This document shows positions 11,401-21,200 of a stretch of 64,000 bases of DNA, piece after piece (the first letter of the stretch is position 1; each line of letters begins with the position of its first letter). A program made the translations under genes and the position numbers. The notes beneath the pieces are model-generated. The model did not search any database, was not told the origin of the DNA, and saw only the letters and a list, made by a program, of their open reading frames with translations. The stretch covers positions 68,999,744 to 69,063,743 of the forward strand of contig OX393550.1 in NCBI GenBank assembly GCA_947650365.1. The letters run 5' to 3'. This stretch comes from Chamaelirium japonicum. Lineage: Eukaryota > Streptophyta > Magnoliopsida > Liliales > Melanthiaceae.

Positions 11401-13293
11401 AGCTAACTTCGCAATTGGCCTTTGACGATTGATGCGCAACTTGGGCCTTCTCTGGTGGGTAGCAACGAGTACCGGTTGAAACGAACCGAAGGTGATGGAT
11501 GTCATGTTTGCCGTTGCAACGTCGCTGGAGTCGATCTCAATTTTTCCTTGCTTTGCGAGCGCCATGATCTTCTCTTTGAAAACGAAACACTTCTCAATAG
11601 GATGGCTGACCAGCCGGTGGTATTTGCAGAAGAGCGGATCGTTGACCCGATGCATCTGTTCGGGCCTTTTTGAAGGAGGAAGCTCGATCATCTTTTCTTG
11701 TAGTAGTTGATCGAACATGGAGGAGACTTCCGAGTCTGGAAAGGGATACTCTTTGGCCTCGAGTTCTTCTAGAGTCATCTTTGACTGTCTTTGAGATGGA
11801 GGCGGTGGTATGGCAGCTCCCTTTTCTTGATCCGGCTTGCCATTGATTTTGAGTGGCTTGGAGGCCGAGGCGATGTCGGTGACGTTAACTTGCTTTGATT
11901 TGGGTGCCGGCGGTTTGTCTTTCTTTTCCACCTTCAGGAAGTCTTTGGTCTTCGAGTCCCCGCGATTTGCTAAGCTGAGCTCCATGTCGTGGGCTCGAGT
12001 TGCGAGTTCTTCGAAGGACCGAGGCTTGATCCCCTTGAGGATGTAGAGTAAGCCCCAGTGCATGCCTTGGGTGCACATCTCGATAGCCGAGTCTTCCGAC
12101 AAACGGTCTCGTGAATTCAGGGCGAGATTCCTCCATCGATCGATGTAGTCGATTCCTGACTCGTCCTTCCTTTGCTTGACGGCAGTAAGCTCGGTCATGC
12201 TAACGATGCGCCGAGTGCTGTAGAAGCGGTTGAGGAATTCTCTTTCCATTTGATCCCAGCTGTCAATGGATCCTGGAGGAAGGTCAACATACCAATCAAA
12301 AGCGTTACCTTTGAGGGTGCGAACGAACTGCTTCACCATCTCGTCGCCGTATGTGCCGGCGTTGTTGCAAGTTTCGACGAAGTGGGCAATGTGTTGCCTT
12401 GGGTTCCCCTTTCCGTCGAAGTGTTGAAACTTTGGTGGCTGGAACCCGGTAGGGAAGCGCAGCTGCTGGATCCTTGCGGTGTAAGGCTTTGAGTATGCCG
12501 CCGTGATCGGAGGTAGGCTGCCGCCGTGGGAACGCATCATGTCAGCCACCAGTGCTTGTATTTGCTGGGCATTCATCGTTGCTGCCACTGAAGGTTGCGC
12601 GGCTATCGAGGTCGGCACGGGGGCCGAGGAAAGTGCAGGAGTAATTGCTAGTGTTGCCGGGCCAACTTCTGCAAGAGCAGGAGTTGGAGATGGGGCTGGA
12701 GCAGCTACTGGAGAAGCAGGAGGTTGACCGAATGTTGCGGCATCCCTGGCACTCAGCCTTTGAAGTAAGGTGTTGATGTGACGATCTTTCTCTTCCATTA
12801 GTCGGGTGAGCTGAGCCATGTGTTCACTCATTTGCATGACTTGGAGCTGGAGAGCGGACGGAGGATGATGTCGCAGGACGTCTCGATGTTGTATGCCCAC
12901 ACCTTCGCCATCGTCGTCGGAGACGTAGTTATGATGACTTGCTTCTGCTTGATGATGGATGTTTGCCCCCGGCAAGGGAGGTGCAAAGTCCGCTGGAGAA
13001 CCCGAACGGGTTCGGGGTTGGGGCTGGTCCTCCCCAAATTTCTGGACAGATGTTCCAGGATTGAGGCTTGTTTCTTCATGCACCAAGGCCTCATTGGTGC
13101 CTTGGCGGGCATCTTCGGTAGCAGTTTCCGGCGTGAAGAAGTCCGCAAGAGTTTGAGTACGCCGAGTGTAAACGCGTACTACCGGGGGAATGTCATCCAC
13201 CGGGTTTTCTGGATCGCCGTGTTGGAGTAGTGGAGACTCGGCGATAGGTGAGAGGCTTGTTGGAGCAAACGTATCATCGTTCGTTCCGGTCAT
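5449..13293 (-). CDS. Gag-pol polyprotein of the Tat element
   Basis: One open frame of 2,614 codons that looks whole. Domains in order (approximate residues): retrotransposon gag (270-360, with FQHFDGKGNPRQHIAHF); a linker with two 67-residue repeats; aspartic protease (around 1035, LLDCGSAVNIMP); reverse transcriptase (1590-1780, with YVDD near 1740); RNase H (1850-1970); archaeal-type RNase H (2025-2155, starting MFFDGAARQDIAGAGVIF); integrase zinc finger (2270-2305, ending RCHTCQ) and catalytic core (2325-2450, with GLDIVGPLP and VTDNGKQF). It packages and copies the element RNA and integrates the DNA. The start codon at 13293 lies about 75 bp inside the LTR. Confidence 0.95.
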   Translation of the reverse strand: MTGTNDDTFAPTSLSPIAESPLLQHGDPENPVDDIPPVVRVYTRRTQTLADFFTPETATEDARQGTNEALVHEETSLNPGTSVQKFGEDQPQPRTRSGSPADFAPPLPGANIHHQAEASHHNYVSDDDGEGVGIQHRDVLRHHPPSALQLQVMQMSEHMAQLTRLMEEKDRHINTLLQRLSARDAATFGQPPASPVAAPAPSPTPALAEVGPATLAITPALSSAPVPTSIAAQPSVAATMNAQQIQALVADMMRSHGGSLPPITAAYSKPYTARIQQLRFPTGFQPPKFQHFDGKGNPRQHIAHFVETCNNAGTYGDEMVKQFVRTLKGNAFDWYVDLPPGSIDSWDQMEREFLNRFYSTRRIVSMTELTAVKQRKDESGIDYIDRWRNLALNSRDRLSEDSAIEMCTQGMHWGLLYILKGIKPRSFEELATRAHDMELSLANRGDSKTKDFLKVEKKDKPPAPKSKQVNVTDIASASKPLKINGKPDQEKGAAIPPPPSQRQSKMTLEELEAKEYPFPDSEVSSMFDQLLQEKMIELPPSKRPEQMHRVNDPLFCKYHRLVSHPIEKCFVFKEKIMALAKQGKIEIDSSDVATANMTSITFGSFQPVLVATHQRRPKLRINRQRPIAKLAPRRKVSRRQQYAPKLAEEETSLPWGQPSSTSMSLSNKAMSQRNLQTRYEEGDPEVGLLGQPSGKFDYYVLYSRPSSVSIEEIKPTGWESEGEPPRSPEEQGSPNHGEPTNLQTRYEQGDPEVGLLGQPSGKFDYHVLYSKPPSVSIEEIKPTGWESEGEPPRSPEKQVSLTHEEPTAAIPDLHLGNEESTDEDAWVMLPRRRRPWMPKSRKLDRVTRKLPERKTYKKKSKAPGRRGFKVPPADPDDLLLQNPPEPTTLQEFFPDYFLPSDQQCEASCCMVEIHTAPEEEDRIKPSEESNTDNEEDDSDKASTAAYDEAILHLPLIEALHLPEKARLAMAEALTDPDSYKRKKKNTEKDKSIVSCNAAITFSDEDLQLGTRLHNRPVYVSGYINEKPVNRILLDCGSAVNIMPIQTMRQLDITTDQLSQSQLVIQGFNQGGQSTIGIIRLKLSISQLDTTVLFHVIDCQTSYHLLLGRPWLHENGVVVSTWHQCLKYYEKGLEKCIIADDKPFNEAEAHLADAKFYQAKDLVAEVLPAKAPRTQKAKRMEQDKALPTPNPVPPSKAIHEVKEVLAPRRRIRISSKPRSMKHTPLPVQATTVLRLTPQWLRKDKPPPFASPKGIVQPLSEANVITLQEMTLPLPSLGQASNSPKPINPFESSQLTFKPKGSWGQNAAKLLFKAGYDKDSAAHMSTLLPAPIPHGMTKTQAHLLQGGEQIPPNRRGIGSRQTPMVIKITGEKTFTSNYIEVKLVEEAEEGSSTSDARSTNVAKRRRYRARRQTAPQMPKKNVKNQASQNPISVFKRLGPIRQAKRRSVFDRLGKPPTEVRKIIPTHPPFSFYDTGDITDIILVSANHITVSDSPIDATSTSDDELPDAPPVLEEGGQSTVDNLKEINLGTQEDPRPTFVSALLTPEEEAAYTKLLQEYRDVFAWSYKEMPGLDPKIAVHQLAVRHGASAIKQGQRRYRPELVPQIEGEVNKLIEAGFIREVKYPTWISSVVPVKKKNGQIRVCVDFRDLNNACPKDDFPLPITELMVDATTGHEALTFMDGSSGYNQIRMAPKDEELTAFRTPKGIYCYKVMPFGLKNAGATYQRAMQKIFDDILHQNVECYVDDLVVKSRQKSTHLQDLELIFKRLRRYQLRMNPLKCAFGVSSGKFLGFVVRHRGIEIDQTKIDAILNMPIPKTVRDLRGLQGHLAYIRRFIANLAGKCRPFSRLMKKGAAFKWDEACQEALQNIRDYLLKPPVLTAPVQGKPLVLYISAQEQSLGALLAQDNELGKETACYYLSRTLIGAELNYSPIEKVCLALIFATKKLRHYMLAHAIRLISKADPLKYIMSRPVLSGRLAKWALLLLEFDITFVPRKAVKGQALADFLAEYPLPAEWELSEDLPDEEVFCIDIAPSWKMFFDGAARQDIAGAGVIFVTPNDEVLPFSFLLSEPCSNNRAEYQALIIGLELANDMKLQGLTIFGDSQLVIQQILGAYEVNKEDLVPLHLRALKLLGTLKDASIQHVPRNLNQQADALANLAATLPFPEKSQLIIPICKRMVITEEGLPMGIPDQVNAVHVLMTDELDWRQPFIDFLVHGKLPEDPKRKVDIRRRSLKFFHFNNELYRRSYDGALLRCLAKEEAETALEEVHAGICGSHQSGPKLHFRIRRMGYYWPTMIKDSLEFAKRCHTCQLHGDYIRQPPEPLHPTIASWPFDGWGLDIVGPLPKSSKQHLYILAATDYFSKWAEAVPLREVTRHSVINFIQNDIIFRYGIPRYIVTDNGKQFKNAAVSQFCAKFDIKQRCSTMYNASANGLAEAFNKTLCKLLEKVVSKSKKDWHERMGEALWAYRTSFRTPTQATPYSLVYGVEAVLPLELQIPSLRIAVQEGLVNDDNAQLRLAELEALDERCLEAQQRLECYQARLTRAFNKRIRPRSFQKGELALAVKRPIILSHRGGKKFDAKWDGPHIVKEVYSNGAYLLTTPEGLTLGPINGKYLKRYYA
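10880..11281 (-). repeat. 201-bp in-frame tandem duplication within gag-pol
   Basis: Two adjacent copies, offset exactly 201 bp, encode near-identical 67-residue blocks containing GDPEVGLLGQPSGKFDY and IEEIKPTGWESEGEPPRSPE. The high similarity suggests a recent duplication in the linker between gag and protease. Confidence 0.9.
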
Positions 13294-13339
13294 GGCGAAC
13301 TTGAAGCAACTCCTTCAAACGTACGGATGAAAGGAGAGG

Positions 13340-13367
13340 AGGTCCCACCGGGCGTGCCAGAAATCTA
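13340..13367 (-). other. Primer-binding region next to the 5' LTR
   Basis: On the minus strand the sequence after the LTR reads TTTCTGGCACGCCCGGTGGG. It starts its match with TGG as expected for pairing with a tRNA CCA end, and resembles the leader seen in many Tat elements. I could not assign the tRNA. Confidence 0.5.
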
Positions 13368-14044
13368 TGGTCGCAGAAAAAGATTCGGGTCGTCTTTATT
13401 GCGGATCTCACGAGATTACAAATTTTCTTTGATCAGGAGATTGTGGGAGAGATCCTCTGGAGGGTCCCTTTGATCCGCGTCTCCACGTGGTGTTCGTGCG
13501 AGAGCTCTGAAGGGGTTGCCCAGGACAGAGGTCTTTACAGGGTGAGGGTTTTTGAGAGGCTAAGGAGTTTCCGCCGTTGATTTTGTCCCGTCCGTGCTTC
13601 GCGCTTTCTCGGCTAGAGAGGCTTTGGGCTTCGTTCCTCGGTCTTCGTGTCTTCCTCGATCCTTGCTCGACCTCGGCGTCCTTGATCGTCGGTTCGCGGC
13701 GTCGATCGTGTTTTTTTGCGTCAGCTTTTGCTTTAGCTTTCGGCTTTGGCGTAGCTTTGGCGTGGCTCTGGCTTTTGCTTTGCTTTGGCGCTTGCGCTTG
13801 AACGTAGACGGGTAGAGACTTGCGATGCTTTAGTTCTTCCGGACTTCGCGTCGTATCGGCTAGAACGTGCGGTGCTTTGCTCGTGACCGTCGTAGTTGCT
13901 TGGCTTTGGCACGTGCGTTGCTTTAGCGCGGGCTTTACCGGTGCGTTTGCTTTGGCTTCTTGCGTCGGCTTTGACTTTAGCTTCGACTCGATCTTCTTCT
14001 CGAACGACTGGCGTTACCTCTTCAAGGCTTCTTTACTCTTCCGG

Positions 14045-14283
14045 CTTCCTCGACGGTTGTGGCGTCGGTTTTGGCTTTTCGGCGGGGGTAGCACCGATGC
14101 TTGTGCGACGGTTGTGGCGTCGACTTTCGTTGATGAAGACGGCGGGTGTAGCACCGATCTTCATGCGACGGTTGTAGCGTCGGCTTTTGTTGATGAAGAC
14201 GGCGGGTGTGGCACCGGCTTTAGCACGACGGTTGTAGCGTCGGCTTTTGGTTGACGAAGGCGGCAGGGGTAGCACCGGCTTCA
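14045..14283. repeat. 60-bp tandem repeat in the LTR, about four copies
   Basis: GCGACGGTTGTAGCGTCGGC recurs at a 60-bp spacing (about 14045, 14105, 14165, 14225), each followed by a conserved GATGAAGACGGCGGGTGT-type block. It lies downstream of the putative transcription start. Confidence 0.85.
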
Positions 14284-14653
14284 GGCCTTCTTCTCCCGGC
14301 TTTCTTCTTCGTGCGAGGAGTCGATGCCTTGATTGAAGACGACGAGTATTGTCGGCTTCGATCTTCTTCTCCGGCCTTTGCTTATGGCGTCTTCGGAGCT
14401 GATGAAGATCGTTGGAGCAATCGGGCGATGACGGCTCCGGGTCTTCTTCTCCACGCTTTCTTCTTCGTGCGAGGAGTCGAAGCTTTGATCTCCGAGTGCA
14501 AGGTCTTCACGTTGATGAGGACTTGAAGGGCCAAGGACTCCCGTAGGATATGCTTGCCGTGCCTCGTGAAGCCTTCGGTCTTCGAGCGTTGGAGCTTCTC
14601 TTGCGAAGCTCTTTCGTCTTCGGCTTTCGGACCCTTGATGCCTTCCCCGACCC

Positions 14654-14670
14654 CTTCTATTTATAGGCAA
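14654..14670 (-). promoter_or_regulatory. Putative TATA box of the LTR promoter
   Basis: The minus strand reads GCCTATAAATAGAAGGGG, a good plant TATA box, placed inside the LTR so that transcription would run toward gag-pol. U3 would be about 0.9 kb and R/U5 about 1.3 kb. Confidence 0.6.
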
Positions 14671-15614
14671 AGGGGGGCGGTTGGGGGAGATATTGCTGAA
14701 ATCTTATTGTTTCCTCCAATCTCTCCCCTCATAACCATCGAGATATCGTTCCCTTATTTGGGGAAACAAACCCGATTTCCTCCTTTTTAGTTGGAGTGGT
14801 TACGGGCTAGTTGTGACTCGATCTTTAAAGATCGAGTTGTTATTTTTGTTGCACTTTTGGATCGGATGGCGACGCAACGTCATCTTGTCCGTTGGATCGA
14901 GGGATCGTCGCGGATCTACGGTTGTGTAGACATCCACGCCACCTCCCCCCGCATCAAGGCGGTTTTGACTTTTTCTTTTCTTTTTCTTTTCTTTTCTTTT
15001 TCTTTTTCTTTTCTTTTTCTTTTTCTTTTTCTTTATGGCCGGCCCCACCTCTCCATGAGGAGGGGGGCACGGTTTTCAAGAAGGGCCGGCCCCACCTCTC
15101 CATGAAGAGGGGGCACGGTTTTCTAGAAGGGGGGGGGGGGCCGGTGGGCCCCCCTCTTTGTGTCCGAGTTGCGGGTCCGGTGGGACCCGTTTGCTTTGGG
15201 TCGGGCCATGGCGCACGAATTGAGTTCGTACGTGGGCCTAGTTCGCACGCGGGCCGTTGTGTGCGGGCCGAGTTTCGCATGCGGGCCGTTGTGTGCGGGC
15301 CCAAGTTTCGCATGCGGGCCGTTGTGTGCGGGCCCAAGTTTCGCATGCGGGCCATTGTGTGCGGGCCAGGTTTCGCATGTGGGCCGTTGTGTGCGGGCCC
15401 AAGTTGCATGAGCGAGTCGGGTTCGACCCGAAGGTCATCGAGTGCAAGCCCATTTTTCGTGTAAAAACCGGGTTTGACCCGAAGGCCGTCGGGTGCGGGC
15501 CTATTTTTTTGTGTAAAAATCGGGTTCGACCCGTGGGCTAATTTCGATGCCCACAATGTATTAGATATTTGTACGCAGTAGCATATCCTAACCAAGATCC
15601 AATTAAAATTAGGA

Positions 15615-15887
15615 TTTTTACACATAACCCCTAATAAAATATTGATTTTATAAATAACTCCTCACTTTTTTAGTTTTATAAATAACCCCTCATAGATTCT
15701 CACAATTAAAAAATCCCACACCGTGACCTTTTTGCCCCCACTTTTAACCCCCTAGTTACCTTTTGGCCTCACTTTTTAAACTTTATTTATTTTTAATTGT
15801 CAGAATACGCTAATATTATTTATAAAACCTAAAATGTGAGGGGTTTATTTGTAATATCAATATTTGTTAGAGGGTTATGTAAAAAAA
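15615..15887. mobile_element. Palindromic MITE-like element
   Basis: Imperfect inverted arms of roughly 80-90 bp: the left arm starts TTTTTACACATAACCCC and the right arm ends GGGTTATGTAAAAAAA; both continue with ATATTGAT and TTATAAATAA-like blocks. The ends are AT-rich and I could not identify a clear target duplication, so the family is unassigned. It lies between the Tat LTR and the candidate first exon. Confidence 0.65.
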
Positions 15888-16029
15888 TGACATTATAATT
15901 CCTCCTGATTCTGGGATTTATGCTCGTTCCAGAAATCTACCAAATCTAGTTTAGGATCGAAATCCAAGAAGTTGGATCGAACTCAATCAGGCCATCGGGT
16001 CTACCGGAGATATTGAGGCTGCAGCGACG

Positions 16030-16100
16030 ATGATGATGCCTCTCGGTGGTCGGCCGGAGCACATCGACGGGGAGTTTCGCGACCCGTCCCGAGCTCTTGC
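16030..16100 (+). CDS. Candidate first coding exon of the symplekin-like gene
   Basis: Three consecutive ATG codons at 16030 open a frame MMMPLGGRPEHIDGEF... that ends at a good donor, CTCTTGC|GTAAGA. It is GC-rich compared with the surrounding DNA. It ends in phase 2, exactly the phase needed by the next recognised exon at 18342. I do not recognise its protein sequence as symplekin, and the usual helical N-terminus of about 70 residues is not seen. It may be a divergent start or the first exon of something else. Confidence 0.35.
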
Positions 16101-17517
16101 GTAAGATATTCACTCTGCTCAAACTATTCTCTTCATCTCTTGTCGCGAACTCGTCGTAGATTACAGGTTTTTGTTGATCATGTTCGGATTCGGAGGGCTG
16201 GAAGCGAAAGGTGGAATCTTGAAGGGTTTCACCCTCCTGGCTTTAGATTCGGCTATGGGTATCAATTGGGGCTCATGATTTGTTGCACCTCAACGGTTTA
16301 ATGATCAGAGTTTGGATGGGCCCATGAAAAGTTGGGGGGATTTTTTTGATGTTTTATTTAGAGGTTGGTTAATTCGATTGTTCAATTGGAATTAGCTTGA
16401 TCATTCAATTTATTCGAATTAACCATCATTAAAAAGCAGCAACCAAATTGGAAAGCAAAGTTTATCAATGCAAACAAAATTGGATACCCTTTCCCATTAG
16501 TTTTGTTCGAGAAATAGAATATTGAAATTTAACAAAGCCGACCACTTCATGATACATTCTCGCCCCATTGAGAAATTCTGCCCAAGTAACGGGGTGTTTC
16601 GCATGAGGAACAGCTGTTCCGCTTAATCCTCATCCAGAAGAGGGTATTCCCGTCAATTACTATTTCTAATGTAATTCGATGGTTCAGTGCGCCTGTTAGC
16701 ATAGAAACGCATGGAGTGATATATTATTGTTCCCAACTCCTTCATTCCACCGGAACAAATACTATCTGTTACTTTTAAAATCTAGAACTGGGAATAGAAA
16801 GGGACAATTCCAGAATGATGCCAAACACCCCATAATCTTCCTTTAGGACTTTCTTTAATACCGTCCCCTATATCGGTCCTTCAATTTCATTCTTACCATC
16901 AACTTCTACATTGTGAGCAAAATGCAGTAATGAATACAAATCCAAATAAAACCCAAATCATTTGAACCTAAGGGTGTAAATTGTGCTGAGTCGAACTCGG
17001 TCGGGCCTAGGTGGGAAGAGCCAAGTCAGGCCCGTCGGGCTAGGGCCCGGTTTTGGCCAGGGGTCGTCCCAATCTGGTGATATGTTAATTCAGTTTTTTG
17101 AAGTGGTTCGGGGCGGGTTCAACCCGGTTCAGGTGCGTCTTTACGGAAAAATTTGATATGGCAGTTGCACATGATTCAACCCAGGGGTCGTCCCAACCTG
17201 GTGATATGTTAATTCAGTTTTTTGAAGTGGTTCGGGGCGGGTTCAACCCGGTTCAGGTGCGTCTTTAAGGAAAAATTTGATATGGCAGTTGCACATGATT
17301 CAACCCTCAACCTATATCAGCAAGCACCAAAGCCTTTACTTACTACTCTACATTCTTTTTTGTGAAATATTTAATAACTTCATATTATATAATGCTAAAG
17401 CAGTAGCTCTCAAACAACTGGGTGCCACATGGCAACCTTCTCATCCTTCTCTAGGTGCAGTGTGGCAACCTCAAGTGACGGTTCCTCTCTGGAAAGGCTC
17501 ACACTCAAACAACTGTC

Positions 17518-17609
<92 letters not shown>

Positions 17610-18221
17610 TTGGTGTGTTTAAGCCCAAACTGGGCCAAACAACTTGTTTATATATCATATATAGATTTTTTGCATCCGGCTCTCGGGCCAACCCGTTGGT
17701 CTTGATTTCGGGTTGGGCGGCTTGGGCCAGGCAGGCTTCGGTCCAGGATGCGGGCTCAGGGTGTTGGCTCGAGCCCAGCTTGTGTGGTTTTCGGTCAGGG
17801 CCATTAACCGAGCCTGGTCGGGCTCAAGCCATTGACTTTTGGACCGGGTTTCGGCATGTTAAGCTTTTTTTGCACTCCTATTTGATTGGATATTTTTCAC
17901 CCAAAATTTGCGAACAATAGATTCCAAACCCGAGCTTGAACCTAGGGAGCCAACATATTTGGTACCTTCAGTATAGTGTGGATTTAACAAATATTGCATT
18001 CCGTGCTGTATAGAAACCATGAACCTTCTTAGCGAAAGCTTTGTGGTCCATTAGTTTATGCCGAACATAGGGTCTTGGTTTTTATTTCAGTAAGGAAATA
18101 AGGAGCTTCATATGGACTATTCGGATGTAAAGTGACAAGGGCTTAATACGAGCCTTTAGTGTAGGCCTTTCGAGACTAGATAACCACTACTTTTAGTAAA
18201 ATAATAAGTTTGTGTTTTCTG

Positions 18222-18256
<35 letters not shown>

Positions 18257-21200
18257 ATGCACTAATCCATATTTATAATCTTTCTGAAGGATGCACTTCC
18301 ATATCTCCCTGTAATGTGCCAATAATCCTTGTTGTTGGCAGGTTATTGAAGGAGATTGATCTGAAAGTGACGGAAGATTCGCTTGGATTGATGCCATTCT
18401 TGTTATCTTTTTTGAAACATGATGCTCATGTTGTTGTAAAACAGTCTATTGCTAGTGGAACAAGTTTGTTGTGCGCTGTCTTGGAAGAGATGGCACTCCA
18501 GGTGCTTATTGTATAACAATCACCACGTTCTTGGATGTATATTATTCTATTATTCATGTAACCCTGTTTTTTTATAGTGGTGTTCTTGTTACTTTGAAAT
18601 GTTTCCCTATCTTTACCCCATGATTCTTGTCTTTTTCTCGCATCCTTTATAAATTGCCGATTGCTACAATGCCTATGAGAAAGTAAAGAAGTCAACGGGA
18701 TGTCATGTGAGAATGTCCAAAATGTTAAGAGACCCCGATCCAAAGAACCACTACTCCTCCCTCTTTTAAAAATTCAAATTTGCCTCGCATGCCTCCAAAC
18801 ACATTGCTTCCACATGTATCTCGCATGGATGCTAATCGTTTTATATGTATTTTATACAATAATTGAAGAATAGGTATCCACATCTTAAATTATTAACCTA
18901 CTATGGCGGATTTTGACATGCTGTAAATGGCAACAAATAATATTTATATTATAACATCATCCGACTTTGAGTTCTCCAAGGCTCAGCAGAGTTACGTATG
19001 TTGACAATTTAGCCTATAAGATAAATAATATAACCTCTGGAGTCTAGAGTGACAATATGATTGAAACTGGAGATATCTAGGGCTCCAATTGAAGACTACA
19101 AAAGAAGCAAGGTGTTGCCCTCCTGAAAATCTCAAGCAGCAGACTAAGAAATGTGTGTTCTATGTGGAAAATCCGGGGTTCAAATCCTATTTTGTTCAAA
19201 TATTTAGGAACTCATAATTGAATAATAATCGTGCATGATGAATGTAAAGCATTTTGGAATAGTTTTCTATTCAGAATTGTGCAAAAAATTAGGTCTAGTG
19301 ATCTGAATTTCAGATCTGCATATCTGAATGTCATGCCCTTTACTTTATATCATGGGATGGAAGTATAATTTACAAGGATTACAGCGGGGTGGGGATGAGG
19401 GTGTAAAATAGGATGAGTTGGGAATCCTACTTTCAGATTTTGGATCAAACAGGTGACTGTCACAAAGCTATAGCAACAGCAACCACAAACAATTATGTAA
19501 CGTCTGGCAAAAGGAATAAAAAAGAAGTCAGCGGATTTAAACAATTTATTGTCTCATCTCATGACTGTTATGCATTCACACTTATGTTGTAACAGTATTA
19601 GCAAGCATATTGAAAATAAAAGAAAGGAATAGCAAAAAGGAATAGAGTAGTAGTGAATAGAAGAAAAGAGAAAGAAAGAGGATACCAAAGTAAACTGCAG
19701 CCTTTTTTAACTAGACTCCAAAAGATGCTTCTCTAAATGGCATGAACATTTTTATTAGTAAAACCACTGATTATAGTCACCCTTGAGATAGAAGGGAAGG
19801 AACCTAATTATCTTCTCATGCTAATATGGGGTCTGAGTATTCACATTTGCATGAAAGAGATCCTACATGGTTCAGTTCTATTATGTGACCTCATGTGCGC
19901 CCCATGACTAGCCACCCTTGACTATGTAGCAAATATTTTTGTGGAACAACAGAATGTGGAGGTAGAGACTCTTGAGCACCCCTTCCGACTGGGGTGGGGT
20001 TCAAAATCACGGTACTAGTCGAACTTGGACCGATACGGCCGATACCCATCCAATACCGGTTTAGAGGGTTTATTTTTGTTGAAAAAAAACAAAAAAAAAG
20101 AAAAAAATCTGAAAAAATTCAAGTGATTTTAACAAATATAGAATTATATATATTAAGTATAAATTTATGTTTTTAAGTCTTTAGTAAATGGGTTTAAGGA
20201 TTTATACTTCATAGTTTTAAACTTTAAGATGTGTTGTGGAGCCAAACCCGGCCCAAGGCTGTCCTTACCTGCGCCTGCCAGCTATCTGACGCCCGGGTGA
20301 TTAAAGGGGGGTTATGGCTGGAAGCTGTAAGCGTCCATGCCCAGGTGAACCAAACCGACACCCGGGTGAACTGGCTACAGCCCAGGATCACAAAGCGATG
20401 ATTTGATAAGAGATTAAATTCGCTATGCGAACTCAATTGGCACCCAAGCAAACACGGGACTCAAGGCACACGAGAGTTAGGGTTTTGGGCTCATGTTAAA
20501 GGATTTTCACAACCGTCTTTTGTAACGATTGTGAATGTGTTGAGGGACTCTTGTGAGGGTTTAAATCAGCAAGGAGAGGAGAAGGAGGTGACGTAGATCA
20601 AGGAGAGGAGGTAACGTAGACATTTCATTTGTTGACTCATACTTTGACCTCTCATCCTTTCATTGACATAGAGGGTTCAGAATTGCCTGGTTTTTTGTGG
20701 ATGTGCTATCCAAGGCAATATGAGCATCCTCACAAAATATCATCACATTTGAATATCTTTAGGTGTATCAAATTTGCTTTCCAAATTAATGGTTAAAATG
20801 AGTGATCAATAAAGCTTTTAACATTTGATTCACCTAGAGATATTCGAATGTGTTGAAATTTTGTGAGGATGATCATATTGCCTTGGATAGCACACCCACA
20901 AAAAATTAGGCAATTTTGAACACTCTATGTCGTTGAAAGGATGAGAGGTCAAAGTACGAGTCAAAAAATGAAAGGTCTACAGATCCCGACCCATATATAA
21001 AAAGTTCAAATTGACAATTAAAAAAGATTGTGAGCAGAATGTTGAAAGGGATGGAGACAAATAAAAAGTTCAACCTACTGGCAGTGTTGGGCATGAAAGG
21101 TTATGATCCCACAGGTTCAAATTGCGACTTGAAGAGGATACATCCAGTGAGTGTACTTCATCTGGAAGTAGTAAAGAAGATGGTGAGCAGAATGTTGAAA

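Larger units (their letters stand above)
1..15555 (-). mobile_element. Ty3/gypsy LTR retrotransposon, Tat lineage, near full length
   Basis: The element reads on the minus strand. A 5' LTR of about 2.19 kb lies at 13368-15555, the internal region at 570-13367, and the first 569 bp of the 3' LTR are in the window; the rest is off the left edge. Tat membership follows from the second, archaeal-type RNase H after the normal RNase H and from an extra gene on the opposite strand between integrase and the 3' LTR, both known Tat traits. The LTR parts that can be compared (1-569 against 14987-15555) align without gaps and differ at three sites, about 0.5%. At the usual plant LTR clock this is roughly 0.2 million years. 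Gag-pol looks whole. The target-site duplication cannot be tested because the left end is missing. Confidence 0.93.
13368..15555 (-). repeat. 5' LTR of the Tat element, about 2.19 kb
   Basis: Bounded by TG at 13368 and CA at 15555 on the plus strand (TG...CA in either orientation). The outer border is fixed by the end of identity to 1-569; the inner border is inferred from the TG next to the primer-binding region. The minus-strand order is U3 with minisatellite and pyrimidine tract, a TATA box near 14656-14668, then R/U5 with a 60-bp repeat array. Confidence 0.85.
16101..18341 (+). other. Interval between candidate exon 1 and exon 2
   Basis: If exon 1 is real this is a 2.24-kb intron. It holds a small MITE-like element (16591-16831), a 124-bp tandem duplication (17057-17304), a CT/TA microsatellite (17519-17607), CGGGTT-rich degenerate sequence (16980-17030, 17690-17860) and a CT microsatellite (18223-18255). 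No further coding exon was recognised. Confidence 0.5.

Noticed and set aside
16130-16300. Possible extra N-terminal symplekin exon after the candidate first exon
   Set aside because: The open stretch shows no symplekin-like helices and lacks a convincing donor; inserting it would break the phase match.
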